Source: Hemicentrotus pulcherrimus (taxonomy: Eukaryota > Echinodermata > Echinoidea > Camarodonta > Strongylocentrotidae). From it: DNA of 64,000 bases. The notes beneath the pieces are model-generated. The model was not told the DNA's origin. It made no database searches and worked only from the letters and a program-made list of their open reading frames with translations. The stretch lies in assembly GCA_003118195.1 (NCBI GenBank), contig BEXV01000010.1, forward strand, positions 574,246-638,245, written 5' to 3'. Below, one piece after another: positions 55,201 to 64,000 of this stretch. Positions within the stretch are counted from its first letter, which is position 1. The number at the start of each line of letters is the position of its first letter. Both the position numbers and the translations under genes were made by a program.

Positions 55201-55584
55201 TTCTTGGAGAACAAATACAAATGTAAATTTAAAATCCAATCAATCCACCCTTAAAGATGTGCAACCAAAAGGAAAAATACAAAGCAGCTTAGTGATAAAA
55301 AACATGCTTTCACAAACTATCAGACTACCGTACATAATGTACATTTGTGAAAATGTGATTGGTTCTCAGTTTTTTCTTCCGATAAATGAACACAAGGTTT
55401 TTTTTTAAATGTTTATTGATAGAGGAATTTATTTCATCCTTCATATTCTCAACAGAAAATGGATGTTTCAGAGTCAGCTCTTCAGGTTTCATAAACCTTT
55501 TTTCTAGTACAAAAAAGGGTATTTTAGAAAGTATTGGGAGAGGCCTACAGGATGTACACTGAAGAATTCTATGATCCCTCTGAT

Positions 55585-55608
55585 CAAGAAGTTACCAGCA
55601 ACTTCTTG
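55585..55608. repeat. Palindrome, family 2 copy 2
   Basis: CAAGAAGTTACCAGCAACTT then CTTG. Its reverse complement differs from the 38622 core at one position over 24 bp. Confidence 0.75.
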
Positions 55609-56881
55609 CTCTAATCAAAAAATGTCTGTATGATCAGTTACATACCAAGGGTCCCAAACTGATATGTAAACAATCAGAACTCTGATCTATGTCACTGTAA
55701 TCAGCATGAAATATCAAATCAAAACTTGAACTTTTGACCCAGCCCACCCCATACCACCTCCAATATTAACCAAACAAGCCAAAAGCGAATCGACAGCAGT
55801 GCTACTACGTTGAAAAATCTTTGCTACTTGGACTCGGAATCACAAAACGAATCAGGCTTGTCATTCGGGCGCCCTACTGTCTCTTTGTTATCGAAGCATC
55901 AAAAAAAGAAGGTACAATACCGTAACACCTTCAACTGAAAGGCAGCCCATACCAACACCCTACGACTCTATGCCGACATAGGCTGGATGTAGAATTTCAC
56001 TCTGGGAAAACTTGAGGAATTATTAGAAATATTGATGGTATGAGGCTTCCAAGTGCCAAATTCAAATACAGGTACAATTGGAAGAGTGCACACTACAACT
56101 TGGTAGCGCTGTTGTGAAATGTTGAAATGTCCACACCTTTTTTGTTGAATTGTGACAATTTCAGGTACTTCTGAAACAGTTCAGGCATTTTCCCAAACAC
56201 TGTATAAAAAAAATAGCTTTCTATGCATGGGAAAATGGGAGTCAACATGAAATGGATCTTTGAGATGAAAGTCTGATAAAGGTTGACTTCATTAGAAGCT
56301 TCCTTAAATTTCGGGCCTGTCTTGCTAATTTACATTTACCATGTTGCTCTAGTTTCTTCAAAATGTTGCCTAGTCATAGATACCACACTGTTCAAAGAAG
56401 AATCATGGTGATATAACTACCTTATTAAATAACATTAACCCCATTGCTATTAAGTACATTCATCCCCAAAAGAATGTAAAAGCTTTTATAATCCTAGCTA
56501 CGCAACATTAAGAGCAGCTGTCATATAATGGCTCCTACATGATTAACAGAGTTATCAAACATTTTCCTCAAGAATTGCCTAATTACACAAGCAACTTATG
56601 ACCCAACACTGATAATTAATCAATTGAAAATGCTTATCTCCCTAAAATTGTACTTTCACTAAAGATGTTTGCAAACACAATTAAATCTAAGCCCCTGCTA
56701 AATACCATCTTCACTGTTCCTTGATGAAACCCCCATAACGCCCACCCCTTAACTAAAGGGACACCACAATGAAAAGTTACTGGTGCAATGATCATAATCC
56801 CAATCTTTAAGAACAATCTTATCTCTCTCTCAATTTCAAGAGCAAAGCCCTAGACTTCTTAAGCTGCTCATCATAGACTAA

Positions 56882-57043
56882 TTATGCCATGAAAAGAAAA
56901 GGCAGTTTGGGTCCTTAGCTTTTTAATTAAATTAATAATGCCATGAAAAGAAAGGGCAGTTTGGCTCCTTAGCTTTTTAATTAAATTAATAATGCCATGA
57001 AAAGAAAAGGCAGTTTGGCTCATTAGCTTTTTAATTAAATTTA
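56882..57043. repeat. 54-bp unit repeated three times
   Basis: Units start at 56882, 56936 and 56990 with TTATGCCATG, TAATGCCATG and TAATGCCATG. Each contains GAAAAGAAA-GGCAGTTTGG-TCCTTAGC and ends TTTTTAATTAAATT. The copies differ at only a few bases, so the expansion is recent. Confidence 0.95.
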
Positions 57044-57175
57044 GAAGAATCCATTTGGCCAGTTAAAGGTACAAATCATTTCTATGGAAGGATCTTATAG
57101 GCGAACTTAAACTTCAGTCCCATATCCATTTTCCGTATTTCTTTCTCTTCCTTTAAAAAAGGACAAAAAATACAG

Positions 57176-57202
57176 TGATATATATAATATATTATATATA
57201 CA
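57176..57202. repeat. TA-rich low-complexity run
   Basis: TATATATAATATATTATATATA-type sequence, about 27 bp. Confidence 0.8.
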
Positions 57203-57336
57203 CCCAAATATTTAGCTTTGTAGCACTGATATATGTATTTTTTGTTATTTCAATCTTGCAAATGGTCAAATATAACAAATACAACATTTTCCAATTGTGT
57301 CTAGACAGATTATACCATAATTCAGTCACATAACCA

Positions 57337-57617
57337 GGGGGGTTTCACAAAGACTAAGATCAGCATTTAAGTTGGACTCAACTATGGCAGATCATTCATG
57401 CCACTGGTTGCTCTCACCTATATGATCTTTAGATATTTTTTTTTTTACTTCAATAACGAATTATCAAAAAATGTAAATTCTGTAGATTTGAGACCATGAT
57501 TTGTACGTCCCTCAAGAGACCAATGCCAGTGAATGGCGAGAGATAACAGTGGCATGAATGGCCTGCCATAGTTAAGTCCAACTTAAAGTCGATCTTAGTC
57601 TTTGTGAAACAGTCCCC
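57337..57617. mobile_element. Fold-back MITE, ~280 bp
   Basis: The left end GGGGGGTTTCACAAAGACTAAGATC and the right end complement GATCTTAGTCTTTGTGAAAC pair. The pairing continues inward through AGTTGGACT-CAACTATGGCAG (right: CTGCCATAGTTAAGTCCAACTT) and ATTCATGCCACTG (right: CAGTGGCATGAAT), so the arms reach well over 90 bp. No reading frame is present. It would be a non-autonomous DNA element. Confidence 0.85.
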
Positions 57618-58802
57618 AGAAGTCTAATTTATCTTCAAAGTACCCATGGTCTATAACCTTGATGTAATGTTACTTAAATGGGTTGTATAAATCAACAGTT
57701 AAAAGCTCTGTTTGCTCACACATAGATGTCTAAAGATCTATTTGCCAAAAACTTGAGAAGATACTTAGAGCAAGGTTGAACTAATATACTATTCTCAATG
57801 ATAGCTGATATGATGTGCTCAATATCACAAAACATACCAATACTGAAAGGTCACATACATGAAGTGTGCCACTAGTTCTAAAATAGCACAACATTTGAGT
57901 TTGCTTTTAGAAATTTTTGTAGTTTGCAAGGTTTGGCGACAAACCTCCATGAAGTCACAAATTTCTGCACCCCTCACATGAAACAATATCCTTTACCACG
58001 AGCCTAAAGCCCCAAAATATTAAGGAGACAGCTGTGAAGAAGACGCTGAAATCAGTATAATGGGCGGGCATATTATCTCTATGATTGTTATCTCTCTACC
58101 TCCCTTTTGGTCTAAGTAAGTCCTGGAGAAAACTCCAAAATATGCAAAAAATTGCATTACATAAATGTACCATTTAGCAGCTTGGTTTAGTTGGGAATAA
58201 AAGCTGGCCAAGTAACTTCAAAGATATTACAAACCCCCTTTTCCACCAATATAATTCCCATCCCCTTAGTCACCAACTTTTTCAAAGCATTTTGCAAAAT
58301 GGTACCTTTAATTTTATGGCACATATTTTGGGAAATGAAATAAAACGTACACCGTCAATCAATTCATCATACCAATTCAACACTATAACACCCAAACAGC
58401 AGCATGCATAAACAAATCATCTACAGATGCAAAAAGTTGTCAACTTGTGTGTTTAGCATATCTCCTAAATCCTCCTCCCATAAAAAAAAATACTTTGGTT
58501 CATCTCCAAGCTTTCTAATGTTTCTCACTATTTCATTTTACCATTTGAAATCCAACATAATTATATGTATGCATTGTAACAAATATTACAAGAGGTGTAG
58601 TTATTTGAGAGAAAAAAAATCCCACAAAATGCTCATTGTATTAAAATCTGAGAATCTTGAGCTTACAAATTAAAAATCAAATTATTATTATTCTTTGTTA
58701 AGTGATTCTTTTGGAAGCTATCAAACAAGTACCCAAGTCTATATATTATATGACCCTCATTATTAACTAGGGACATTGCACAAATACGATTTGGAGAACT
58801 CC

Positions 58803-58939
58803 AGGGCAGCGTCTCATGAAACTGTCATAAGTACAAGTTCACCGACATCCCATTGAAATGCGTGTATTAAGTTTAACTCACCTTTCAATGGGAAGTTGGT
58901 GAACTTGTACTTAGGATGGGTTTCATGAAATTCTGCCCT
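58803..58939. mobile_element. Fold-back MITE close to the exon-1 donor, ~137 bp
   Basis: The left arm (58803-58860) and right arm (58881-58939) are near-complete reverse complements about 58 bp long. Matching blocks are AGGGCAG/CTGCCCT, TCATGAAAC/GTTTCATGA, TAAGTACAAGTTCACC/GGTGAACTTGTACTTA and CCCATTGAAA/TTTCAATGGG. The loop is about 20 bp. Confidence 0.9.
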
Positions 58940-59001
58940 ATGTGTGTAATAAGCTGACAATTTTTTGCAACTAACATGATTCACACAGTCATCCACAAGG
59001 A

Positions 59002-59010
59002 ACTTACTTT
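59002..59010 (-). other. Splice donor of exon 1 (start of the 49-kb intron)
   Basis: The minus-strand sequence is AAA|GTAAGT, a full match to the intronic part of the donor consensus. The break falls in codon 1665 of the visible chain, phase 1. The frame remains open for 64 more codons past this point, but those residues have no family similarity and partly translate an inverted-repeat element, so the splice site rather than the stop at 58814 marks the end of the exon. Confidence 0.95.
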
Positions 59011-62000
59011 GAGTGAAGTTGGTGATGGAGACGTTTCCAAGAGCGATGTTCATGATGTAGCCATACTGGGGTTGAGTGGTAATCACATAGAGCAAGCTGT
59101 TGTCAACACTATCCCGGTCCTCTGACATCAGGTATTTGTTGGTGATCATGAAGCCAAGGTCTCCAGTGCCAAGCAGATCAAGAGTTGGAGCTCCACGGTT
59201 GACCACGATCTGCGGTGCGCCGTTGTCAACTGGAACGATCTCGATAGGGACCTGCTGCGGCTGGCGTGTCAGAGTGGTGATGTCTGGAAGCACATAGAAC
59301 TCGTTGTGGGTGCCATCAGTCACAATGAAAGAGAAGGAGTCAGTGGTCTGCTCAGAGCCATCATGTTGGTAGCTGATCAGGTTCTCATTGATATCATGCA
59401 TGGTAAACTCAGTGACAAGTTCAGTGTTATTTCTCAAGATGTTGCCATGGATCGGGAGCTGAGTGATGGTGAAGCGGAGGGATGTATCAGGACTGTCTCT
59501 GTCATCTATGGCAAGCTCAAAGGGGGTGATGAGCTTGTTGTCTCCTTCCTGAAGACGAACAGTATCGTAGCGTACCACAGGTTCCTTGTTGTCGATATCG
59601 GTGAAAGAGATGCGGAAAGTGCGGACGACAGTGTTGAAACCATCAGTGACCTCAAACTGGAAGCTATCCATTCTAATTTCATCATCAGCAGTGTGCACAT
59701 AGTAGATCTTGCTTCCTGCAAGATCAAGCTGAGTAAAAGAGTTGATAGGCATGCCTGGATTGTCGGTGCTTTCCAGATGACCTTTGGTTGGAGCTCTGGT
59801 AATGGTAAAGAGGAGATCCTCATCAGGACTGTTCAGATCACTTGTGCTGATGATGCTCGTTGTCAAGGTAACCCTGCTTCCTTCCTGCATAGTTACACCA
59901 GCGTTGATGATGGATGGATGGACATTGTCAATATGGTCAACGGTCACATAGAAGTACCGGTCAATCAGTGGGTTGGTTCCATCAGTAATGTCAAACTTGA
60001 TGAGGTCCCGACCACCAACATCACCGGTGTGTACATATCGGATGCGCTGGTTGTCAACTTCCCACTGGGTGAAGTTCATGCCAAGGGTAATGTTCTCGAC
60101 TACAGAGCCATCAAACTTGTTTAGTCTCTGCAACAAACCATGCTCAGGTCCATAGCGAACTGTGTAGGTGAGGTTGGAATCGGCGGAGTCAAGATCTGTA
60201 GCCTTCAGGATTCGATTATTGATTAATCTGGTATCTCCGATTTCAATGTCAATTCCATCATTGATAGTAAGACGAGGAGTCTCATCATCTACTTCGATAA
60301 TAGAGACGAGAACTTCCTTAGTGACTTCATACTTTCCATCAGTAAGCAAGAGGGTAAAGGAATCTTCTGTTGTTTCAGAGTCATCATGAATGTACTTAAT
60401 ATCATTGCCATTTGCAATTTGATCCATAGTGAAGTTCAGGATTGGAATGTCACCTTCAAGTCTGGTATATGTGATGACACCATGCTCAGGTGCGCTAACA
60501 ATGAAAAAGTGAAGCTCGTCAGCAGGGATGTCACCATCTTCAGCTCGGAGAAGAGGTTGATCAATTATTCGCTGCCCTCCTTCATTCACCGTTATCAAGC
60601 GAATATAGACCTTGGGTTCCTCATCATTTACAGGGAGAATATTAATAGGGAATAAGAAGTTGGGTGATTCATTCACTCCATCTGTGCAACGGAATGTAAA
60701 CTGGTCCTCCTCAGGCTCAACGCCCCGATGAATGCTCTGGACATAGTTGATGTGATTCAAACGCAGATCCTTGATGCTGAAGGCACTGATTGGCATACCA
60801 CCCCGAGATTTCTCTGAGCCTGGTGCAGGAGCGATGTTCTCTAGGTATCCAGAACTTGGGGCAACAACTATGGTGCACAAAATGTCATCGTCTTCAGTAT
60901 CATTATCTGGAGCTTGGAGATGGGTCATGTTGATATTTCCTTTGCCTGATTCGTCAACGTAGAACTGGATGCCCATGGTAACATTAGGAGCAAGGTTATC
61001 AACTGGGAGGATGGTAACATAGACTTCTACTTGGGTAATCTGGTTTCCCCCTAGAATCCAGTCAGGAGACATGTCAGACAGGGTCAGGTTGAAGGAGTCT
61101 TCACGCTTGATAGGGCCAATCTCACCTCCAGTGTGCACATATCGAACAAGTCCATTGACGATGTCCTGTTGGGTAAAAACATCTGTAACAGCACCGTTGC
61201 TCTCAATTCTTCCCTCTCTTGGTTGTCTGTCAACAATGAAGCTGAGGAGGAGATCTTCAGTATCAGGATCAGAAGCACTTAAAATGTTAGATGTAATGAG
61301 GCTGAAGGAATTCTCCTGAACTTCCAGAAAAGAACCAATTGTGCCTGGTGGGAGATCTAGTGTTGGCGCTTCATCATCAATTGGAGCCACGTTGACATGG
61401 ATTACAATGGGCACAACATGGACACCATCTGTGACCTCCAGATGTACAGCATCACTCAATTCTTCAGCATCACCGCTAACGTATGTCACTTCTCCTTGCT
61501 CAATGTCAAACAGAGTGAACTCATCACCTTTCTGAAGAGGAATACCATCTAAACTGACAGTTCCAAAGGCAGGGGGTTGTACAACTACAACACGAATAGA
61601 GTTCCTATCTGTGTCTGGATCAGTAGCATCAAGCATGGTCTGGTCAATGACAGTGGTTCCTCGCTCGAACACCCTAATACCAGTATTGGTGATTGTTGGA
61701 GGTTGGTTATCGACTGGACGGAGCAGAATTACAAAAATGTGAGGATTACCCATGTTTCCTTGAGTATCCTGGACAACAAATGAGAAGGAGATGGCACGTG
61801 GAGCAATTCCTAGTTCTGTGCTGGGTGGCCTGTATGATACTTTCATGTGGTTGATTTGAGCTTGAGTGAACATGTTGATTGGGACATCTGGTTCATCAGT
61901 AAGAACAATATCACCAACTGGAAGAAGAGTATTAGCATCAGAGTCAGCCAGAGGAGAGACAATGGTATATTTCAAGTCCCTATCATTGCTATCCATATCA

Positions 62001-63190
62001 GTGAACCTCAAATTCTTCCTCAAGATTGGAGTAAGTTGAAATTCATCGACAGAGAGCTGTAGAGAAATACCTTCAAACATTTCGGGAGGCTGCAAATCTT
62101 GTGGCATTACTTTAACCAGGAATTCCTGTACGGGTGATTCATTTGGCTGTGGATCTGAACTATCAATTACTCTGAAAAGGATCCTGTCGAAGACTGGGTT
62201 TTGGTTGTGACTGCCACCATGTTGGTAAAAGAGATGCCCATTCATGATATCCTCAAGTGTAAATTCGGTGACTTCACGCTCATAAAAATTGTCCTGAGAA
62301 ATCCAATTCTGAGGGTCAACTGGAATCTGAACTTGACGGAGAAACAAGTTACCCATATCAGAAAGTGGCAGCTCAAGAACAAAGCGGATTTCAGTATCAT
62401 CAGAATCGATGTCTGTTGCACTCAAGACGAATCCTGTGATAGGAACCTCGCCACCCTCATTCACCACCACTCCGGTGTTGACATCAACAATTGGTGACTC
62501 GTCATCGATAGGGGCAATGATGATTGGAAAGAGGAATTCAACTTCATGCTGACCATCAGTCATGCGGAAAATGATGTTGTCACTGTATGTGTCAGTTCCA
62601 TAGTGATGATATGTCACAGCACCTTCGATAAGGTCCCCGATGGTAAACTGCTTGATGCGCTGGCTTCCAATGCGAAGTTCACCAAACCTTGACCCATTGA
62701 TAGGAGCAAGGATCACATCTTGAAGATTATCTTCATCAGAGATTCCAAGATTTTGGCCACCCAAAAGAGGACGTGACTGACCCTCAAATAGCACCAATCC
62801 TGTGTTAGTTGTTACCACCGGAGCAAGGGTATTCTTTGGCTTAACGACAATCGTGAGAGAGTGAGGTTCAGAGGTGGCTAGTTCAGAATCCACTATCTCA
62901 AACTCAATCTGGTAGAAGTTCTGAACATCTGTGTCTCTGGGAGGGGGCTTGTAGGCAATCTTCAGATCTCTCAAGTCCTTCTGGGTAAAAGAAGTGATAG
63001 GTTGGTTACGGTCATCCGTGCTCACAATCATGCCATCATCTGGCCCAAGGGTTTGAGAGGTGATGTTGAAGATGAGCATATCAGCAGGTGTTTCAACATC
63101 CTCGGCAGCCAAAATGGAAGGGGTAATGGCAGTCATCACAAACTGATCAACTTCCATCATCATGTCACTTGTGAGAACCAAACTGGGCGG
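59008..63190 (-). repeat. Array of 12 CSPG (NG2-type) protein repeats
   Basis: The repeats were delimited by eye at the proline after each linker. Starts on the minus strand, first to last, are 63190, 62821, 62494, 62089, 61702, 61366, 60988, 60616, 60277, 59917, 59581 and 59215. Each is about 109-136 residues long. A typical repeat has an N-terminal (N)xG-x(5)-EG-x(6)-L block, an acidic D-x-D-x-D/E turn, a P-x-x-G hairpin, an F-T-x-x-D-L helix start, a Y-x-H strand and a D-x-F-x-F-x-V-x-D-G strand. Repeat 12 is cut by the intron after FTQ and finished by the exon at 9893-9982. Twelve is the number known for FRAS1, FREM1, FREM2 and FREM3, so no repeat appears gained or lost. Confidence 0.9.
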
Positions 63191-64000
63191 GGTGTTTTCC
63201 TCTCCATTCTGGATCCTAACCATGCTCTGGAAGTATTCTTGCTTCACCACTTGTCCATCCATGTTCTGGAGCTCAACAACGAGAGGAATGTAATCTTCAC
63301 GAGGTGATGCTGTCGCTGCTGTATGACGGTACTGAATTCCAAGTGCCAAGAAATCAGCACAATCGATCATTTGGCCCTGCTCGTCGTGGTTGACGACCGT
63401 CCCGTAGCGAGGAAGTCCCGAGCTTGAACTCAGCACTGTCACCTTGCACACTTGGGTAGCACTGTCATAATCGAACTGCAATTTATCTTCATTAAGCGCA
63501 TCACTCTCTCCCATAAGATCCTGAACCTCAAGCGGCACGTTACGTGTTACGATCTCGAGCTGCTTGGATTCCACACGGACATCTATTGTGAAGGGGATGA
63601 TAAAAGTGTCTGTATTTGTGTCATATCTCAGCTGCAATGTAACCTTATCAGTCTGGGGCTTACGAGAACCGAAGTGCACATACTTAACTTCACCAGGTCC
63701 GAAGTCACAAGGGAAATTTGATGGCACAAGCCGGCCTGGAATCTGAGAGAGAGGAGCACTCTGCTTGGGTAGCACCTTGATGGTACACAAATCACCTTCC
63801 TCAACATTTATAACCAGTTCCGAGTTAGGATCAATAGCTTTCTCTCGTCCAAACGGCACAGAAATTCCAGTATTTCGCACGATTATTCTGCTTTCTCTCG
63901 ACGAGTCGATGTCGATTCCACCAAGATTAACTCCGCCGTTGACAGGGTTGACGGGTTCAACAGTTCTTACATCGCTGGTACCGAGAATCCACGTACCTTG
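59008..64000 (-). CDS. ECM3: FREM2-like extracellular matrix protein (ECM3), giant N-terminal exon, 5' partial
   Basis: This exon is open from the window edge to the donor at 59007/59006 and gives 1664 complete codons plus one base. I do not start it at 63880: that codon is GTG (Val), and the frame stays open for 40 more codons upstream. The start of the visible chain (RNTGISVPFGRE, FPCDFGPGEVKYVHFGSR, LEIVTRNVPLEVQDLMG) is the N-terminal domain of FREM proteins, without the vWC/furin modules of FRAS1. Twelve CSPG repeats begin at about visible residue 271, joined by linkers such as PVDN/PIDDE-x-P, with recurring FTQ-x-D-L and Y-x-H-x(4-6)-D-S-F motifs. About fourteen N-glycosylation sequons are visible by eye. 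From the family, the protein is secreted or membrane-anchored in basement membranes; sea-urchin ECM3 is reported as a substrate for migrating primary mesenchyme cells. Assignment to FREM2 rather than FREM3 is by motif similarity from memory, not by alignment. Confidence 0.95.
63191..64000 (-). other. FREM N-terminal domain coding region, before the first CSPG repeat
   Basis: About 270 visible residues precede CSPG repeat 1. Landmarks in order are VRNTGISVPFGRE, the acidic EEGDLCTIKV strand, PGRL, PCDFGPGEVKY, LQLRYDTNTDTF, an LEIVTRNVPLEV strand, GLPRYG, and IQYRHTAATASPREDYIP. These are shared with vertebrate FREM2. The first 40 visible residues (QGTWILGTSD... to ...SRESRII) are hydrophilic and Gly/Asn/Ser-rich and not recognisably conserved. 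That suits the linker between a signal peptide and the domain, so the start codon is probably not far beyond the window edge. Confidence 0.8.

Larger units (their letters stand above)
48148..56881. other. Intron 1, fifth block (non-coding)
   Basis: AT-rich DNA. It contains a G run at 48584, a 13-bp tandem repeat at 49232, a CT run near 52693-52712, a G run near 52973 and a palindrome at 55585. No gene recognised. Confidence 0.6.
9983..59007 (-). other. Intron 1 of the ECM3/FREM2-like gene, 49,025 bp
   Basis: The interval is bounded by the phase-matched donor and acceptor described above. Stop codons are frequent in all six frames and the longest reading frame inside is about 149 codons (41824-42273, plus strand), with no family resemblance. 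It carries the dispersed palindromes, MITE-like elements, tandem repeats and microsatellites listed separately. No nested gene, tRNA or other RNA gene could be recognised by eye. Confidence 0.85.

Noticed and set aside
58814..59007. Continuation of the giant reading frame to a stop at 58814 as the true C-terminus
   Set aside because: The last 64 codons follow a perfect donor, have no CSPG or other family similarity, and translate one whole fold-back element. Repeat 12 would be left half-finished.
59306..60124. 272-codon open frame on the plus strand
   Set aside because: It is antisense to the CSPG repeats, has no recognisable domain, and is best explained as a shadow of the strongly coding opposite strand.
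63878..63880. GTG at this position as the start codon
   Set aside because: It is an internal Val codon; the frame is open to the window edge, and animal genes of this kind start with ATG and a signal peptide.
1..64000. CRISPR array, bacterial operons or prophage
   Set aside because: No regularly spaced repeats, no compact ORFs, and a spliced animal matrix gene is present; the window is eukaryotic.

Overview
The window is eukaryotic genomic DNA, AT-rich and mostly non-coding, with CT microsatellites, poly-C runs, small inverted-repeat transposon-like elements and three assembly-gap positions (29 N at 11018-11046, single N at 28502 and 43266). The only gene I can support lies on the minus strand. 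It encodes a giant extracellular-matrix protein of the FRAS1/FREM family, closest in layout and motif wording to FREM2, whose sea-urchin relative is known as ECM3. With the style of the flanking DNA, this suggests an echinoderm, most likely a sea urchin; the species is not determined.

Layout. At the right edge (59008-64000) one uninterrupted exon of at least 4993 bp encodes the conserved FREM N-terminal domain and eleven and a half CSPG (NG2-type) repeats. It runs off the window at its 5' end, so the signal peptide and promoter are not seen. It ends at a strong splice donor, AAA|GTAAGT. A 90-bp exon at 9893-9982 carries on exactly where it stops: reading phase, motif (FTQ|SDVNNMYIQYV) and splice sites all fit, and it completes the twelfth CSPG repeat. 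Between them is an intron of 49,025 bp. Positions 1-9892 would then be the next intron; I found no third exon, so the Calx-beta domains and the transmembrane segment expected of this family lie outside the window.

The 49-kb intron holds no second gene that I can support. It does hold a lot of structure. An undescribed-looking family of about 80-bp imperfect palindromes has seven good copies and one decayed copy in the window. Three fold-back or MITE-like elements are present at 47954-48147, 57337-57617 and 58803-58939; the last begins about 70 bp inside the intron from the exon-1 donor. A second palindrome family has copies at 38622 and 55585. There is a 54-bp unit repeated three times at 56882-57043, several 10-56 bp tandem repeats, and long CT tracts that all place GA on the transcribed-gene sense strand.

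How it works together: the window is essentially the 5' part of one very long gene. The first exon makes most of the extracellular repeat rod, and the rest is intron with repeats and possibly cis-regulatory DNA that sequence inspection alone cannot pinpoint.
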